From CAXBBB01 sp963815505 (GTDB lineage: Bacteria; Bacteroidota; Rhodothermia; Rhodothermales; BA12), in contig CAWFGU010000022.1 in the NCBI GenBank assembly GCA_963815505.1, positions 124,001 through 188,000 of the forward strand: a stretch of DNA of 64,000 nucleotides, given 5' to 3'. The position numbers were made by a program, and so were the translations under genes. Shown one piece after another: positions 27,698-38,372 of the stretch. The notes beneath the pieces were generated by a model. The model did not search any database. It worked only from the letters and a program-made list of their open reading frames with translations, and was not told the origin of the DNA. Numbering within the stretch: the stretch's first letter is position 1; every line of letters starts with the position of its first letter.

Positions 27698-28591
27698 TTA
27701 TAAAGTGAGCGGCACGCGCAGCGCGCCAAAATCGATGCGCCCCTCGACTGCATTGAAGTCCAGATCTTCGCCTAGCATGAGCGAGAGAAGCAGGGCTTGA
27801 GACGACGAGACGCCGCGCCCGCCGGTGACCGGAGTGACGATCACGCCCTCGGCAGCGAGCGCGTCGAAGCTCTCGCCAGCGGGCAGCGCCATCGGCGTGC
27901 CGCCTGCGCCGAAGTGAAGCCGGATCGCGACGGCGCCGCCCGACTGCTGGACGACGGCGCGCGCGTGGGCAATCGCCGCCTCAGCCGCGCCGAACTGCGG
28001 GGCGCCCCGCCCGGCAAACGACGCGTCGGCATAGAGCACCCGGTCGGGTGGCGGCGTGGCGAGCGCTGTCGCCGCGCCGATGGCCGTCAGCGCGTCGCGC
28101 TCCTGATCGGCCAGCGTCTGCAGCGCACCCGACTCGCGCGCGCCCACTGCGGAGACGGCATCTGCACGCGCCGACGTGATCGCCCCTTCTGCGGCCTGCT
28201 CCTGGGCCGCAAGCCGCGCGGCGACCTGCTGCTCCTCTCCCGCAAGGTTCTGGAGCGCCTCGGTGCCCTCGCTGCCCACTGCGGAGACGGCATCTGCACG
28301 CGCCGACGTGATCGCCCCTTCTGCGGCCTGCTCCTGGGCCGCAAGCCGCGCGGCGACCTGCTGCTCCTCTCCCGCAAGGTTCTGGAGCGCCTCGGTGCCC
28401 TCGCTGCCCACTGCGGAGACGGCATCTGCACGCGCCGACGCGATCTGGATCAGGGCCGTATCGCGGGCCGTTTCGGTGGCTTGGCGCGCCGTCTCGGACC
28501 GCCCCGCGTCCGTGCTCGCCTGAGCGGACTTTTGCTGCACGCTCAAGAGCAGCGCGTCGAGGGTGTCGTCGTTGGCTATTACTTCGATCAT
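27698..28591 (-). CDS. Tail fibre-like protein with tandem coiled-coil repeats
   Basis: 297 residues. The N-terminal 60 residues and the repeats are Ala/Glu/Gln-rich coiled coil. Two almost identical 44-residue units (ARADAVSAVGSEGTEALQNL and following) are followed by a partial third. The C-terminal 120 residues form a beta-rich domain (AIRLHFGAGGTPMALPAGE; DFNAVEGRIDFGALRVPLTL). Repetitive rods with a distinct tip are typical of fibres and can vary in length by recombination. Start overlaps the previous stop (TGATG). Confidence 0.6.
   Translation of the reverse strand: MIEVIANDDTLDALLLSVQQKSAQASTDAGRSETARQATETARDTALIQIASARADAVSAVGSEGTEALQNLAGEEQQVAARLAAQEQAAEGAITSARADAVSAVGSEGTEALQNLAGEEQQVAARLAAQEQAAEGAITSARADAVSAVGARESGALQTLADQERDALTAIGAATALATPPPDRVLYADASFAGRGAPQFGAAEAAIAHARAVVQQSGGAVAIRLHFGAGGTPMALPAGESFDALAAEGVIVTPVTGGRGVSSSQALLLSLMLGEDLDFNAVEGRIDFGALRVPLTL
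28146..28441 (-). repeat. 132-bp tandem repeats in the fibre gene
   Basis: Units at 28146-28277 and 28278-28409, nearly identical in DNA, with a partial third unit to about 28441. 132 bp equals 44 codons, so unit gain or loss keeps the frame and changes rod length. Confidence 0.85.
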
Positions 28592-29233
28592 CAGAGTGGT
28601 GCAGGTGTAGGCTTGGTAGTGATGCGCAGCACGCGCAAACCGCTTCGCCGAGTGACCGGCTCGGTTCGCAGGTCGGCGACAGCCGGTCCGCCTAGCGTGA
28701 CGACGCCTAGATCGTAGCTCACGCCGTCAAACTGGACGGTGCGCGTGCCGGTGCGCTGAGCCGTCGCGCCGCCGTATCCGCTGATCTCAGTGCCACCACT
28801 GATAGGTGTAGCGTAATAGCCGCCCGTCACGACATCGAGGCGCTCGGCAACCGTGGCCACCGTCTCGAGCTCGACCGTGAGATCGGCCCAGCCATTGCGC
28901 ACGTCGGCGAGCGAGGGCAGATCACTGGTGACCTGCATGAGCAGCGGCCGCTCTTCGGCCCACGCGGGATCACCTGCCGCGCGCGTGCGCACGTCGACGA
29001 CGACCTCGTCAGCGCTCAGTTCGGCCAGCAGCGTCGCGTAGAGATCGCGCGGAAGCGTCCACGACAGAGATACGCGTCCTCTGAGGCGCTTGATGCGCGT
29101 CCTGCGGCGACGCGCCGCGCAGGTTGGCGCGGATCGACTCGTCCGGCCACGTCAGCGTGGCCGGTGCGCCGCCCAGGCAGTACGGGCAGTCGATCCCGCC
29201 GATGCGGGGAGGTCCTGTGAGGTGCGACAGCAT
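28591..29233 (-). CDS. Putative tail protein, frame broken once
   Basis: Composite of two frames. The N-terminus (MLSHLTGPPRIGGIDCPYCL, then ESIRANLRG) reads to about 29100. The next frame then supplies RIKRLRGRVSLSWTLPRD and runs through LYATLLAELSADEVVVDVRT to the stop at 28591. One indel near 29095 explains the switch. The start overlaps the upstream stop (TGATG) and has GGAGGT upstream. About 213 residues when joined. Family not recognised; position between the large tail gene and the fibre suggests a baseplate or tip role. Confidence 0.45.
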
Positions 29234-31016
29234 CAGGCGCTACCTCCTGCCGCAGGGTCCGTGCTGGCAATCGACCAGGCGCTCTCCGCGCCGTCGAACC
29301 AGATCGACCGGACGGCAAAAAGGCGGTGATCCGTCGCGCTGACGACCGGCTCTCGGCCGCTCGATACGGGCCACGTATCGGGATCGGTGCCACTGTCTTG
29401 GACGCGGATGTCGTAGGCGTCGGCAGGCAGATCGGCGGGCGTGCGCCGGATAAAAACGCGGGCCTCGTAGCTGTCCTGAGGTAGCGGCTCCTCGCCGGGA
29501 ATGACGACGATGAGCGCGTCGATGCGCGGAGCGACGCGCGGCGGCCGGACGGCGTAGGTGCGGGACAGCGGGCAGGCAAGCTCCAGGTCGACCAGACCCT
29601 CGTCGAGCGCGCGGTCGATGCTCAGCGCGGCCAGAGCGCGGCCGTCGAGGCTGTACGCGTAGTCGCCTGCTCTCAGATCATCCGGCACGTCCTCACGCGC
29701 GAGCTGCGTCGTCACGACAAGTCGAGCCGCGCCGATCAGGCCGCGCTCGGCTACGCGCGTGGCGGCGTGCGATGCCTCCCACCTGTACCCTGCGTAGTCT
29801 GCCGCCTCGTCGTCCGGCTGCCGGTGGCGGACGGCGCGGCCGCCCTCGATGGTGGCGACGTAGGTGCGATCCTCACCGCTCAGCAGGACCGGCACACCTC
29901 TATATACACGCCCGGTATAGTCGCCGTCCACGTCGGCCGCGTCAGTCGGATCGGCCCACTGCGGATGCCACAGCGGCAGCGTGTCGGTGCTGTCGTTACC
30001 GATCTCCTGGATGGTGCGCTGCTGCTCGCGGTCCCAGCGCGGACGCAGGTCGTAGCGCAGCGCGCCGTAGCTCGCCTCGATGCCCGGCGTGTACTCCATG
30101 ACGACGGTCGACAGCGGCTGCTCGGTCGGCTCGCCCGCAAAGGCCAGCGCCACGTCGTCCGCCTCGAGCGCGTCGGCGTCGTAGTCCTCGGGCAGCGACT
30201 CGAGGTCCGGCGGCAGCTGGTCCGGCTCCGTCCACGCGCCAGGTGTGACGCTGACCGTGATCGCCTGCGACGGCCACGCCTCGTAGCTCGCGACGGTGCG
30301 GCAGCCCGTCATCGTCTCGACCAGGTCGAGCACCTCGGCTGCGGTCCACTCGGGCAGGCGGCGCGCGGTCGGCTCGGCATAGACGTGGCGGATGGCGACA
30401 GCCGGATCGAGCACCCAACGCTCGCGCGTCGTGCCGCCCTCGTCGTAAGGGATGCGGTACGCAAACACATCTCCGACCGTTGCCGTTACGCTCGCTTCGA
30501 GCGGGTCGGCGCTCTGCTCGATGGCATCGCTGAGCAGTTCGCGGAGTCGGTACCACGTCACCGTCGCGCGGCTCTCGGTCCACTGCGGATCGACGCTGCT
30601 CGTCGTAGATGGCGAACAGGTGAGACACTGCACGTTGGCCGTGCCGACGGAGATGAGTAGATCGGTCGCGTCGAGGGCTTCGACCAGGCGGGCCGTCGCG
30701 TCGTCCTCGATGGCGAGCGTCCACGTGCGCGAGCCATCGTCCCAGACGCGAGACGAGGCGGCGCGAGCGAGCACGCCGTCGAGCACGGCACGCCGTCGTG
30801 GGTGACGAGGCAGCGCGGACGGATAGGTGCGCGCGCCGTGACGTGACCGAGGCCGATCAGGTCCGCGCTCTCGACCTCGACGGTCAGGCCGGGACGCTCG
30901 AGACGGCCGCCCGTCGCCGATGCGCTCGCCGCGCACGATGTCGCTGTCGACGATGTCGCGTCGCCGTAGGTGTAGACGGTCTCGCCGTACTGGATGTGGA
31001 TCACGACCTCACTCAC
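29233..31016 (-). CDS. Large tail protein of unknown family, frame broken near its start
   Basis: About 594 residues when joined. It starts at GTG 31016, with GGAGG seven bases upstream and its first bases overlapping the tape-measure stop. The opening (SEVVIHIQYGETVYTYGD) shifts frame at about 30958, back at about 30905, and again at about 30790, after which a single frame runs to 29233. Pieces such as RLERPGLTVEVESADLIGL and SRVWDDGSRTWTLAIEDDA join sensibly across the breaks. The central and C-terminal parts are beta-rich. In Mu this position holds tail proteins after the tape measure; I cannot assign a specific homologue. Confidence 0.5.
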
Positions 31017-34000
31017 CGGTCCCTCCGCGTGCTGACGACCAGGGACGGCCGGGTGACTCTCGGACGTGCGCTGATCGCGCTGCTGAGCGCGTCCGATCAG
31101 GCGGGCACGCGCGCCGCCGATGGCGACGGGCGGCGGTTGCATCCGGTCGGCCATGCGCCGCGCGTCCTGACGCTGCTCGAACGCGATCCGCTCTTGCGAC
31201 GCGATGAGCCGCGAATCATCAAACCCCTGAGCGCTCGCCGCCCCCGAACCGAAGGAGGGTACCGGCACGAACCCACCGCCGAAGTACCCGCCGCGCGCAA
31301 CGGCCGCAAGCTCTTCGACCGACACGCGATTGGTGCGGATGCTGTCCATGATCGAGTAAAATGGGACCGGATTACCACGAACCGTATCCGCCGTCATCAC
31401 GAACTCGCCGCCGTGGACGACGCCCGCCGCATCGCGTGGATCGCCGCCGCCGGTGTAGCCGCCGCGGTAGAAACCGGCTGCTCCGGTGATTGCCTTTTCC
31501 AGACCGAGCACGGCGAGGTATGCCGCACCCGCGATCCCGATGTTGAGCGGAAACGGAACGGTGCCCATGACCTGACTCACCTGCTTACCTGCCGCCTTGA
31601 CTAGCTCCGCTTTGAGCACGTCGAGCGCAGCCTGTTTCGCCACATCAGACAAGGCCAGCAGGCTGCCCGTAATGAACCCGGCTCGCTCCGCCTCAACCTG
31701 CTGAGAAAACGCCGAACGCCGCTCGTCCAGCAGCTGCATCTCCAGCGCGTAGTCCTCCTGGTCGATCCGCTTCTTCTTGAGGCTGTCCCTGAGCGCCGCT
31801 TCCTCCTGCCGGTACCGACGCTTCTGCTTCTCGATCTCGGCATCGCTACGCCCACCGCCGAAGAGGCTCGTTTCAAACGCATTTACGAAGCCGTCGAACG
31901 CCGCGCCGATGTGCTGCTGCACCTGCTGCAGCTTCTGCTCGGCAAGCCGCGCCGCCTCCTCGATGGCCGCACGCTGAGCATCCCGCTGACGTGCGATCGA
32001 GGCGAAGTTCATCTCCTCGACCGTCTCGATCCGCTCGGCTTCGGCGTCGGCGAACTCGTCGAGCGACGCCAGATTCTCACGCGCAAGCTGCTCGGCTCGA
32101 CCTGCCGCCCGCCGTCGAGCAGCGACGCGTTGACATCGGCTTCTCGAATCCGGCGCGCGTCGGCGATGTCGGCCAGCACCGCGTCCAGTTCGGCAGCCGA
32201 AGCGCCCGACGCCCGCGCGTCCTTGCGAGCCGCTTCTTCCTGAGCACGTGCCCAATCTGCGATGCGCGCCATCCGCTGCGTGAACTCGCCGTCGATAGCA
32301 TCCAGTGCCAGGTCAGCCCGCTGATCTGCAAACCGCTCCTCAGCTGACGCGGCCTCACGTAGCTGCTGCTCCGTAAGCTGCTGACGGCGCCGAATGCGCT
32401 CTTCTTCGGCGCGTGCCGCCCGGCGCGTCTGCTCCTGCGTGATCTGCCCGACTCGCTGCTCGGATGCGACGCGGTCAGCTTCGAGTTGATCGACCAGACC
32501 GCCCAAGAACGCGATCGACTCTTGCGCATCGTCGTAAAGAGGGTTTGCGCGGTAGGTGCCCGTCCTAGATATATCTCCTGGATCGGACGCGTTCGGGTCA
32601 GCCTTTGCCTCTCTCAACTGGAGGCGCGCACGGTCGAGTCGAGCCGAGAGGTCGTTGAGCCGCTGCTGTTCCTGAGCAAAAGTCAAGCCCACCTGCTCGT
32701 CCGTCGCGCGGGCTAGCTCGACTCGCCAGTCCCGCAACTTGACCGGCTGCTCCGTCTGCGGCCATGCCCATCGCGCCCATCGACTCCGCCGCCTGGTCGT
32801 TGGTAGCGGCGACGGCCGCGCTCGTTGCCGCCAGCGTGCCGAGCACCAGGAGCAGCCCGACGCCCGTCGCGATTTGCAACGCGCGCGACGCCGCCACGGC
32901 TGCCCACATCGACGCCGCCAACCCGCGCACCCACGTCACCGCCGTCATAAACTGAGCCACCAGCTGAGGCGCGTAGGCGATCAGCGGAGCGAAGCCCGAC
33001 GACCCAAATGCGATCGCACTTCGCATCGCCAGGTCCATACCGAACGCCATCTGCTGAATCGGTTCGGGCGCGGTGCGGAGCATCCCGATCAGACCGCCGA
33101 CGCCGTCGACCGACAGTTGGAGCAGCCCGCCATGCGTCGCGCCAACACCCGCCCGGAACGCGTCGATCTCACTTCCCATCGCGCTCATGCTCGATGCCAG
33201 CGTGTCTGTCTGATCCTCGAATGCTTGCTGAGTAGCGCCTGCTGACTCTTGAAGCGTGCCCAGCTTCTGGACGTATTGGTCGGCGAGGTTTCCGGTTAGC
33301 GCTGTTGCTGCCGAGATGCCCTCTATCGACCCGATATAGTCCGTCAGTGGCTGCCCTGATTGTTCGGCTGCCGACGCGATCATTTCGAGCGCGCCCGCAA
33401 CTCCGCGCTGCTGAATGAGCGCCTTACCGCTTTCGACGCCTTGCGCTTCGAGCAGCTTGTTTAGCTCGGCAGAGGGTGCGAGCAGCGCTTGAAGAACGCC
33501 GCGATACTGAGTCGCGACCTCGCTTGCCGATCCGTTCGCACCCGTCAGAGTTGCGAAGGCAGCAAACAACTCTTCCTGTTTCACTCCCAAAGAAGCCGCA
33601 ATTGGGACGACTGACCCCATGCTCGATGCCAGTTGTGGGAAGTCAGTTTCTCCCAATCTGACCGTCATAAAAGCGAGGTCACTCGCCGACTTGACGGCCT
33701 CGGCTGACGTGTCGCCGTACCCCTTCGTAACGGATGAGAGTAGGCTTAGGGATTGGCTCGTCGTAGCCACGCCAGCCGTCGCCGCCTTGGCTGCCGTTTG
33801 AAGCACGTCGAGGTTGTCGCCATTCTGACCGAAAGCGCTCACGACTTGGTAGAGTCCGTCTGCCAGGTCCTCGACAGGCTTCCGCGTTACGGTGACCAGG
33901 TCGAGCAACCCTTCCTGGTATAGCTCCGTGGAATCTCCGCTGGTACCCAAAAGAGTTTGCACGCTTGCAAGCTGCTGTTCGAGCGCAACACTCGGACCGT

Positions 34001-34397
34001 AGGCCGTGCTAAACGCGTCGCCGATGCCGTCCGCGAACGTCGAGACCGCATCCCTCAGAAAGAAGAACTGTTCGGCCCGTCCGGCGATGCCATCGAAGAT
34101 CGAGGCGAGCGAGTCGCGCGCATCGTCGATCTCCTCATCGGGGACTTCGACCGGCACCTCGAGCGGGTCCATCGGCTCGTCCAGGATGTCCTCGATCTCC
34201 CGGCGCGCATCGTCCGCCGCGCGCACGATGCCGGTCATGTCCGGCTCCGGGATCGGAGCGCTCAGCGCGCCCGCCATCGCCGCCCGTAGCTGCTCCTGGA
34301 TCTGCTTCGCCGCCTCGTTGCCCATACGCACCAATCCCCTGAACGCAGCCTCTCCGGCGCGCGTGTCGAGGTCGATGCGGAAGCGGATGTCAGCCAT
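31013..34397 (-). CDS. Tail tape measure protein, frame broken three times
   Basis: The longest phage gene, about 1,120 residues joined. The N-terminal region (residues 90-400) resembles TP901/PhageMin_Tail tape measures (VALEQQLASVQTLLGTSG; VTKGYGDTSAEAVKSASDL; ISAATALTGNLADQYVQKLG). Hydrophobic segments follow near 460-540 (LQIATGVGLLLVLGTLAATS). Coiled coil fills the middle (LNDLSARLDRARLQLREA), then a Gly-rich C-terminus (GFYRGGYTGGGDPRDAAGVV). Frame switches occur at about 32740, 32100 and 31085. It sets tail length and aids DNA ejection. It follows the tail chaperone pair, the standard order. Confidence 0.8.
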
Positions 34398-34406
34398 TGG
34401 GGCGAA

Positions 34407-35065
34407 TCAGGTGGAGTGGGCTTTCCGGCGCTTGTCCCAGCGGGACTCGAGCCGGACGAGGTAATCGAGGAAGCGTTCGAGCGGGAGGTCGAGCGCGCGT
34501 TCGGCGTCGGACACAGCGCGCTCTTCGGCGAGCACTAGGGCCGCGTCGGTGTACCCTTCGTCGAGGGTGCCTTTGCGCTTGCGAGGGGTGCCGAGACCGA
34601 GCCGCCCGCGAAGCTCAGCAGCGCGCCGGTGAGCCTCACGAGCGCTTGCACGAAAGGGCCGATGGCCTCCGCGATCACGGTCACGTCCACGTCGCCGGGA
34701 TCGGTCCCCTCCGGCAACTCGCACACGATTTCTGCCAGATCGCCAAGCCGACCGCCCGCGATGAGCTGACGCAGGATCGAGCCGATAGCGCCCTGCATCA
34801 TCTCCGCCAGCAACTCACCAGCGCTGCCCATGTCCGGCTCCGGCTCGGCACCGCCCTCGACATCGACGGCGTCGCCCGCATTGGTGTAGACGCGCGGCTT
34901 GCCCGGCTCGAAGGCCGGTCGCGCCGACTTCGCCCCCTTGGCCAGCGCCTGGTCGATGAGGTCGAGAAAGCCGATCTCGTCGAGCAGCTTGGTGAACGCC
35001 TCCAACCGGCGAGCGGTCGGTTTGGCGACGTGTACGCCGGGGCGGTTGGGAGCAGGTAGCGACAT
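34407..35065 (-). CDS. Tail assembly chaperone pair made by -1 frameshift
   Basis: The zero frame (35065 to 34535) encodes 176 residues, starting SLPAPNRPGVHVAKPTARR. An overlapping -1 frame continues to 34407 and encodes RPFRASAREAHRRAAELRG and on to LDYLVRLESRWDKRR. The heptamer C-CCT-TTC at 34658-34652 lies exactly at the junction in zero-frame register. This is the conserved gpG/gpGT arrangement directly before the tape measure. The product ratio of short and long forms normally guides tail assembly. Identification rests on position, the overlap and the heptamer. Confidence 0.72.
34652..34658 (-). other. Slippery heptamer for programmed -1 frameshifting
   Basis: Reads CCCTTTC on the coding strand, in the X-XXY-YYZ register of the zero frame (codons CCT and TTC). 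After slipping, the -1 frame is open for 81 further codons, ending 9 bp before the tape-measure gene. Unlike the one-base breaks elsewhere, this one has a canonical signal and conserved location. Confidence 0.65.
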
Positions 35066-35150
35066 GGTGAGCGGTCGGTGGGAGGAAAAGAGAAACGGCG
35101 CGGTCCGCGCGTGACGGGCCGCGCCGTGAGCGGATCAGTGACAGGGCTGA

Positions 35151-35699
35151 TCAGGCGGGCACGTCGAGGAACGGCGACATGTTGGGTGGCCATGCGGACT
35201 GATCCGTCATGTCCACGTCTTCGACCTCGATCGCACGGTTGTCATCCTTCTTCGAGCTGAGGATCTCGGCAACGAGAGTGCGCTCGGCTCCCTCAGCGCC
35301 CTTGAGTTCCCAGCCTGGCTTGAGGTGCCCGTCTACCATCCCGAAGAGCTGAGTCGCACCATCGACGGGCAGGGGATAGCGGAACGTATGGGCCTTCGAT
35401 TCGAGGAGCCGGAGCAGCTTGATCGTCGCTGTATCCGTCTGAAGGAGGGTACTCTTAAGCATCCCTTCCCGTCGCGTAATAAGGCGCTTGACGATCTTGC
35501 CAGACTCGTCTCGGATGATCTTCTCTTCGGTGACTTCAGAGACGGTCGTCTCCGCTGTCGAGCTGGGAGCATACCAGCCTGCCGGAGCAGCCACCCCGTA
35601 GATAGTTGGGGCGTCGGTCTCGTTGAGATACACCTCGAACGGATCGTCCGCACCGTTGACGTAGACGTGGGTGCTGTTGACTTTGGATACGCGGGACAT
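35151..35699 (-). CDS. Putative tail tube protein
   Basis: 182 residues, intact. Mixed beta structure; segments VNSTHVYVNGADDPFEVYLN and YPLPVDGATQLFGMVDGHL. It is located two genes before the tape measure and immediately before the chaperone pair, the usual place of the major tail tube protein. No motif proves the assignment, and a sheath is not recognisable, so the tail may be non-contractile. Confidence 0.45.
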   Translation of the reverse strand: MSRVSKVNSTHVYVNGADDPFEVYLNETDAPTIYGVAAPAGWYAPSSTAETTVSEVTEEKIIRDESGKIVKRLITRREGMLKSTLLQTDTATIKLLRLLESKAHTFRYPLPVDGATQLFGMVDGHLKPGWELKGAEGAERTLVAEILSSKKDDNRAIEVEDVDMTDQSAWPPNMSPFLDVPA

Positions 35700-35905
35700 C
35701 AGTCGGAGGATTTTGAGGACGCCTTGCGGCTCGAGGTCTTCGCCGCTTCGGCTGCCGCCGCTTTGAAGCGTTCGCCGTCCGCTTCGGGGACGTGCTTGCG
35801 AAACTGCGGATGCACTTCGGCACCCTTGAGGTAGGTCACCTTGCCGAAGTCGGGGACGGTGAGCGTGTATTTGTCGTCACTGACGATCATGGTGTGGTCG
35901 GTCAT
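35699..35905 (-). CDS. Small phage protein, Lys/Ala-rich tail
   Basis: 68 residues; a beta-like N-terminus (MIVSDDKYTLTVPDFGKVTY) and a basic Ala/Ser/Lys C-terminus. It overlaps the holin stop (ATGA) and ends at the start of the next gene, so translation is tightly coupled. Probable head-tail joining or tail accessory protein by position. Confidence 0.5.
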   Translation of the reverse strand: MTDHTMIVSDDKYTLTVPDFGKVTYLKGAEVHPQFRKHVPEADGERFKAAAAEAAKTSSRKASSKSSD

Positions 35906-36417
35906 AGCCGGGTGGGGATGCGGCGGATCTCTCCGCCTTGGTGCTGTTCGAGAGAGCGTTGGAGGATGCGCTCTTTGTTAGCGCTGCCCCTGCTCGAGCC
36001 GAAGTAGTAGTTGAGAACCTGAGTCACGTAGGTCACGATCGAGCCGATCAGCATGTAGGCGATGGCGAGCGCGCCTTCCGGTAGCTCGAAGAAGAACACG
36101 CCGATCAGGGCTGCCGCGAAGAGGGACACGACGGCAGCCGCCAGCATCCGACTCGTACCGCTGTCGCCGGTGTCAACCTCTCGGCGGCGCGCGCTCTCGC
36201 GGTCCTCCTGGTGGACGCGTTCGGCCTCGATCTCGACGCGGCTGTTCTCGATCGCAATCCGCTCGCGTTCGAGGTCGGCCTCGATCTCCGCCAGCTCACC
36301 GGCCTGCGCCATCCTCGCCAGTTCGATCTTCGCCTCGGCTGCCGCCGCCGGGTCGGGGATGAAGCGGTCGAGCGCCTTACCTGCGGCGCCGACGATGAGG
36401 TCTAGAATCGGGTTCAT
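35902..36417 (-). CDS. Holin, 3-TM type
   Basis: 171 residues. The N-terminus NPILDLIVGAAGKALDRFIP and a following charged helix (ELARMAQAGELAEIEADLE) match the Holin_3TMs family, where a ...PD... motif precedes the coiled region. Two to three membrane helices occur at 85-145 (AAAVVSLFAAALIGVFFFEL; IAYMLIGSIVTYVTQVLNYY), then YYFGSSRGSANKE. It should form inner-membrane lesions to release the endolysin. The GH108 endolysin is encoded 20 kb away in the early operon, an unusual separation. Confidence 0.72.
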   Translation of the reverse strand: MNPILDLIVGAAGKALDRFIPDPAAAAEAKIELARMAQAGELAEIEADLERERIAIENSRVEIEAERVHQEDRESARRREVDTGDSGTSRMLAAAVVSLFAAALIGVFFFELPEGALAIAYMLIGSIVTYVTQVLNYYFGSSRGSANKERILQRSLEQHQGGEIRRIPTRL

Positions 36418-36809
36418 CGCTGTTCGAGCTTGGTCTTGATCACGTTTATGTCGGATTGGATCTGAGAGAGCGACACGCGCATCTCGTCGCCGATCCGGTC
36501 TGTCTGCACTTTGACTTCGTCGATGCGCTGGCTCAGACGGATGTCCTTGTCCAGCGTCTCGCTCTCCATCTGGTTTAACTCGTCCTGAAATCGCTCCTCG
36601 ACCTGCTCTATGTCCCTCGCTATCCGGTCCACGTCGTTGCGGATCGGAGCGAGAAAGGCGGTCGCGTTGACGATCAGGACGACAACCGTGATGGCGATAC
36701 CCGCCAGCGTCATCGTCGTCTTCGTCGGCATACGCTCACCCTGATCACGCTGCAGGCGCTCGACCTGCTGTCGCAGGTAGGTGGTTTCGTTGAACGGCTG
36801 ATCAGACAC
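36414..36809 (-). CDS. Membrane-anchored coiled-coil protein (possible spanin/antiholin)
   Basis: 131 residues with one N-proximal membrane helix (MTLAGIAITVVVLIVNATAFL) and a long periplasmic coiled coil (IEQVEERFQDELNQMESETL onward). It overlaps the holin start by four bases. Type II topology with coiled coil resembles i-spanins such as Rz, or class-specific antiholins. Context with the holin supports a lysis role; no lipoprotein partner was found. Confidence 0.5.
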   Translation of the reverse strand: MSDQPFNETTYLRQQVERLQRDQGERMPTKTTMTLAGIAITVVVLIVNATAFLAPIRNDVDRIARDIEQVEERFQDELNQMESETLDKDIRLSQRIDEVKVQTDRIGDEMRVSLSQIQSDINVIKTKLEQR

Positions 36810-36819
36810 GGTACCAGGA

Positions 36820-37227
36820 TTACGCGGCCTTATCGGCCTCGGCTACGAGAACCTTCGCCGCGTCCACCCACGCCGACACCTTGTCGAGGCTGATTTCGGC
36901 AGCTTTGGACAAGGTGTCGGCGTCGGTCACAGCGAGCACGCTGACGCCCTCAATGCCCTTGTCGACGAGCAGCTTGGCGGTCTCTTTGCCGATGCCCTTG
37001 ATCTGGTCGAGGTCTTCGCGGAACGCTTCGCGCTCGGCCTCTGCTTCGACTGGCTTCGGCTCCTTCGTCAGCGCGTCGCAACGGTAGCCGTAGGCCACCA
37101 GGCGCGTCGCCTGATCTTTGGTCGCTTCGGCCTTGCCGTCGGCAAACGTGACGCCCATGCGGACGCCGTTGAAGTGGGGGACGGCGGCGTGAACCGTGTA
37201 CGTCTTGTCTGTCTTGCTCTTGGCCAT
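36820..37227 (-). CDS. FluMu gp35-like protein with helix-hairpin-helix
   Basis: 135 residues from ATG 37227 (an in-frame upstream start exists but adds an unlikely leader). The N-terminal 50 residues (YTVHAAVPHFNGVRMGVTFA; LVAYGYRCDALTK) resemble the FluMu N-terminal domain of Mu gp35-type proteins. The C-terminal half has an HhH-like LDQIKGIGKETAKLLVDKGI. It lies just after the capsid gene, as in Mu-type head modules. Probably a virion or head-completion factor. Confidence 0.55.
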   Translation of the reverse strand: MAKSKTDKTYTVHAAVPHFNGVRMGVTFADGKAEATKDQATRLVAYGYRCDALTKEPKPVEAEAEREAFREDLDQIKGIGKETAKLLVDKGIEGVSVLAVTDADTLSKAAEISLDKVSAWVDAAKVLVAEADKAA

Positions 37228-37331
37228 GATCGTGTTCGAGTAGAAGAAGGTGCTCGGAGAAGAGCCGGGTCGATGTCTCACCAGTCACCGACCCGGCGCA
37301 CTGCGTCAGCAGTCTCCGCGCGGAGAGGGGT

Positions 37332-38335
37332 TTAGGAGGTGCGGATCTTGATGTTGCGGATGCGGCGGACCGACTTCTTGCGAGCCGCCTTCCACTGCCC
37401 ACGGAACTCCCAGCGCACGCGCTGAGCGGGCTTCTCGTCCAGCTCTTCGTCGATGGCCTCGCCACGGTCGTAGAAGGAGAAGCCGCTGTTGGTCACGACT
37501 TCGAGCTGGCCCACACCCGCGCGGCCGATGATCAGCGAGGTCGTGTCCTCGTTCGGGGTGCCCGCGTTGTCCGGCTCGTCGGTCGGGATGTCGCCCTCGT
37601 TCATTTCGATGAACGGCACGCCGCCGAACGTCGCGATCGGGTTGCCGAACTGGTCGCGCGTCTCGCCAAGGATGTGCTTCTCCTGAGCGATGGAGTACAT
37701 CCACGCGTGCAGTTCGGGCGGCGTCAGCAGGCCGTTGGCCCCGCCGACGCGGGCGCGCTCGATCATTAAGAAGCGGATGAACGGGCCCCAGTTGGCCTCG
37801 TCCGTCAGATCGAACGACGTAGCGCCGCCGCCTGCCCAGTCCGCCGCATCAATGACGCCCGTGAACGCGCCCATGCCGGGGATGGCCGTTCCGTCGAGCA
37901 GCGTCAGCAGTCCGGTGATGTCGTCGGCGACGACGCCGGGGTCGCCCTGCAACAGCGCCTGGCTGAGGTCTTCGGCAAAGCCGATCCCGCGCGATGTCAG
38001 CTCGTTGTCCAGCCACATGTCGAGGTTGAGCAGGCCGAGCCGCGCGTCGCGAATGTGGCTCGCATCGATGTCGATCTGGTCACCCAAGAAGGCCTGAACG
38101 CCAGAAAAAGCGGAGTGCCTGGGCGAATGTTCTCGGACGCGTACGACCCGAACAGAGGGCGGCGCTTGAGCGTGCCGTTCTCCATGTACACGCGGTACTG
38201 GTACTCGGTCGCGTCGACGCGGAAGGCGTTGTTGGCGTCGAGCCAGCGCAGGATCGGGTTGTTCTCCAACTGGAGACCGAAGATTTGACGGCCGCGCTCG
38301 GTCGTGACGTTGGAGACTTGTGCTAGGTTGGGCAT
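37332..38335 (-). CDS. Major capsid protein candidate, frame broken once
   Basis: Composite: start at 38335 (PNLAQVSNVTTERGRQIFGL) runs to about 38110, then the second frame continues from VQAFLGDQIDIDASHIRDAR to 37332. The switch lies at an A5 run (38105-38109, T5 on the coding strand); one extra T restores the frame. The joined product is about 334 residues, the size and position (immediately after the protease/scaffold gene) of the major head subunit. I did not recognise a diagnostic motif of the Mu gpT family, so the role is positional. Confidence 0.6.
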
Positions 38336-38372
38336 CGGGAGGGTGCGTGTAGAGTCGTGAGGAGGGGTGTGC

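Noticed and set aside
29767..30660. 297-codon plus-strand frame
   Set aside because: Antisense to the large tail gene whose own frame is continuous there; low-complexity Arg/Val/Ala.
38105..38109. T5 run in the capsid gene as a programmed frameshift
   Set aside because: Codons CTT-TTT are not in X-XXY-YYZ form, and no capsid family needs such a shift; a one-base deletion is simpler.
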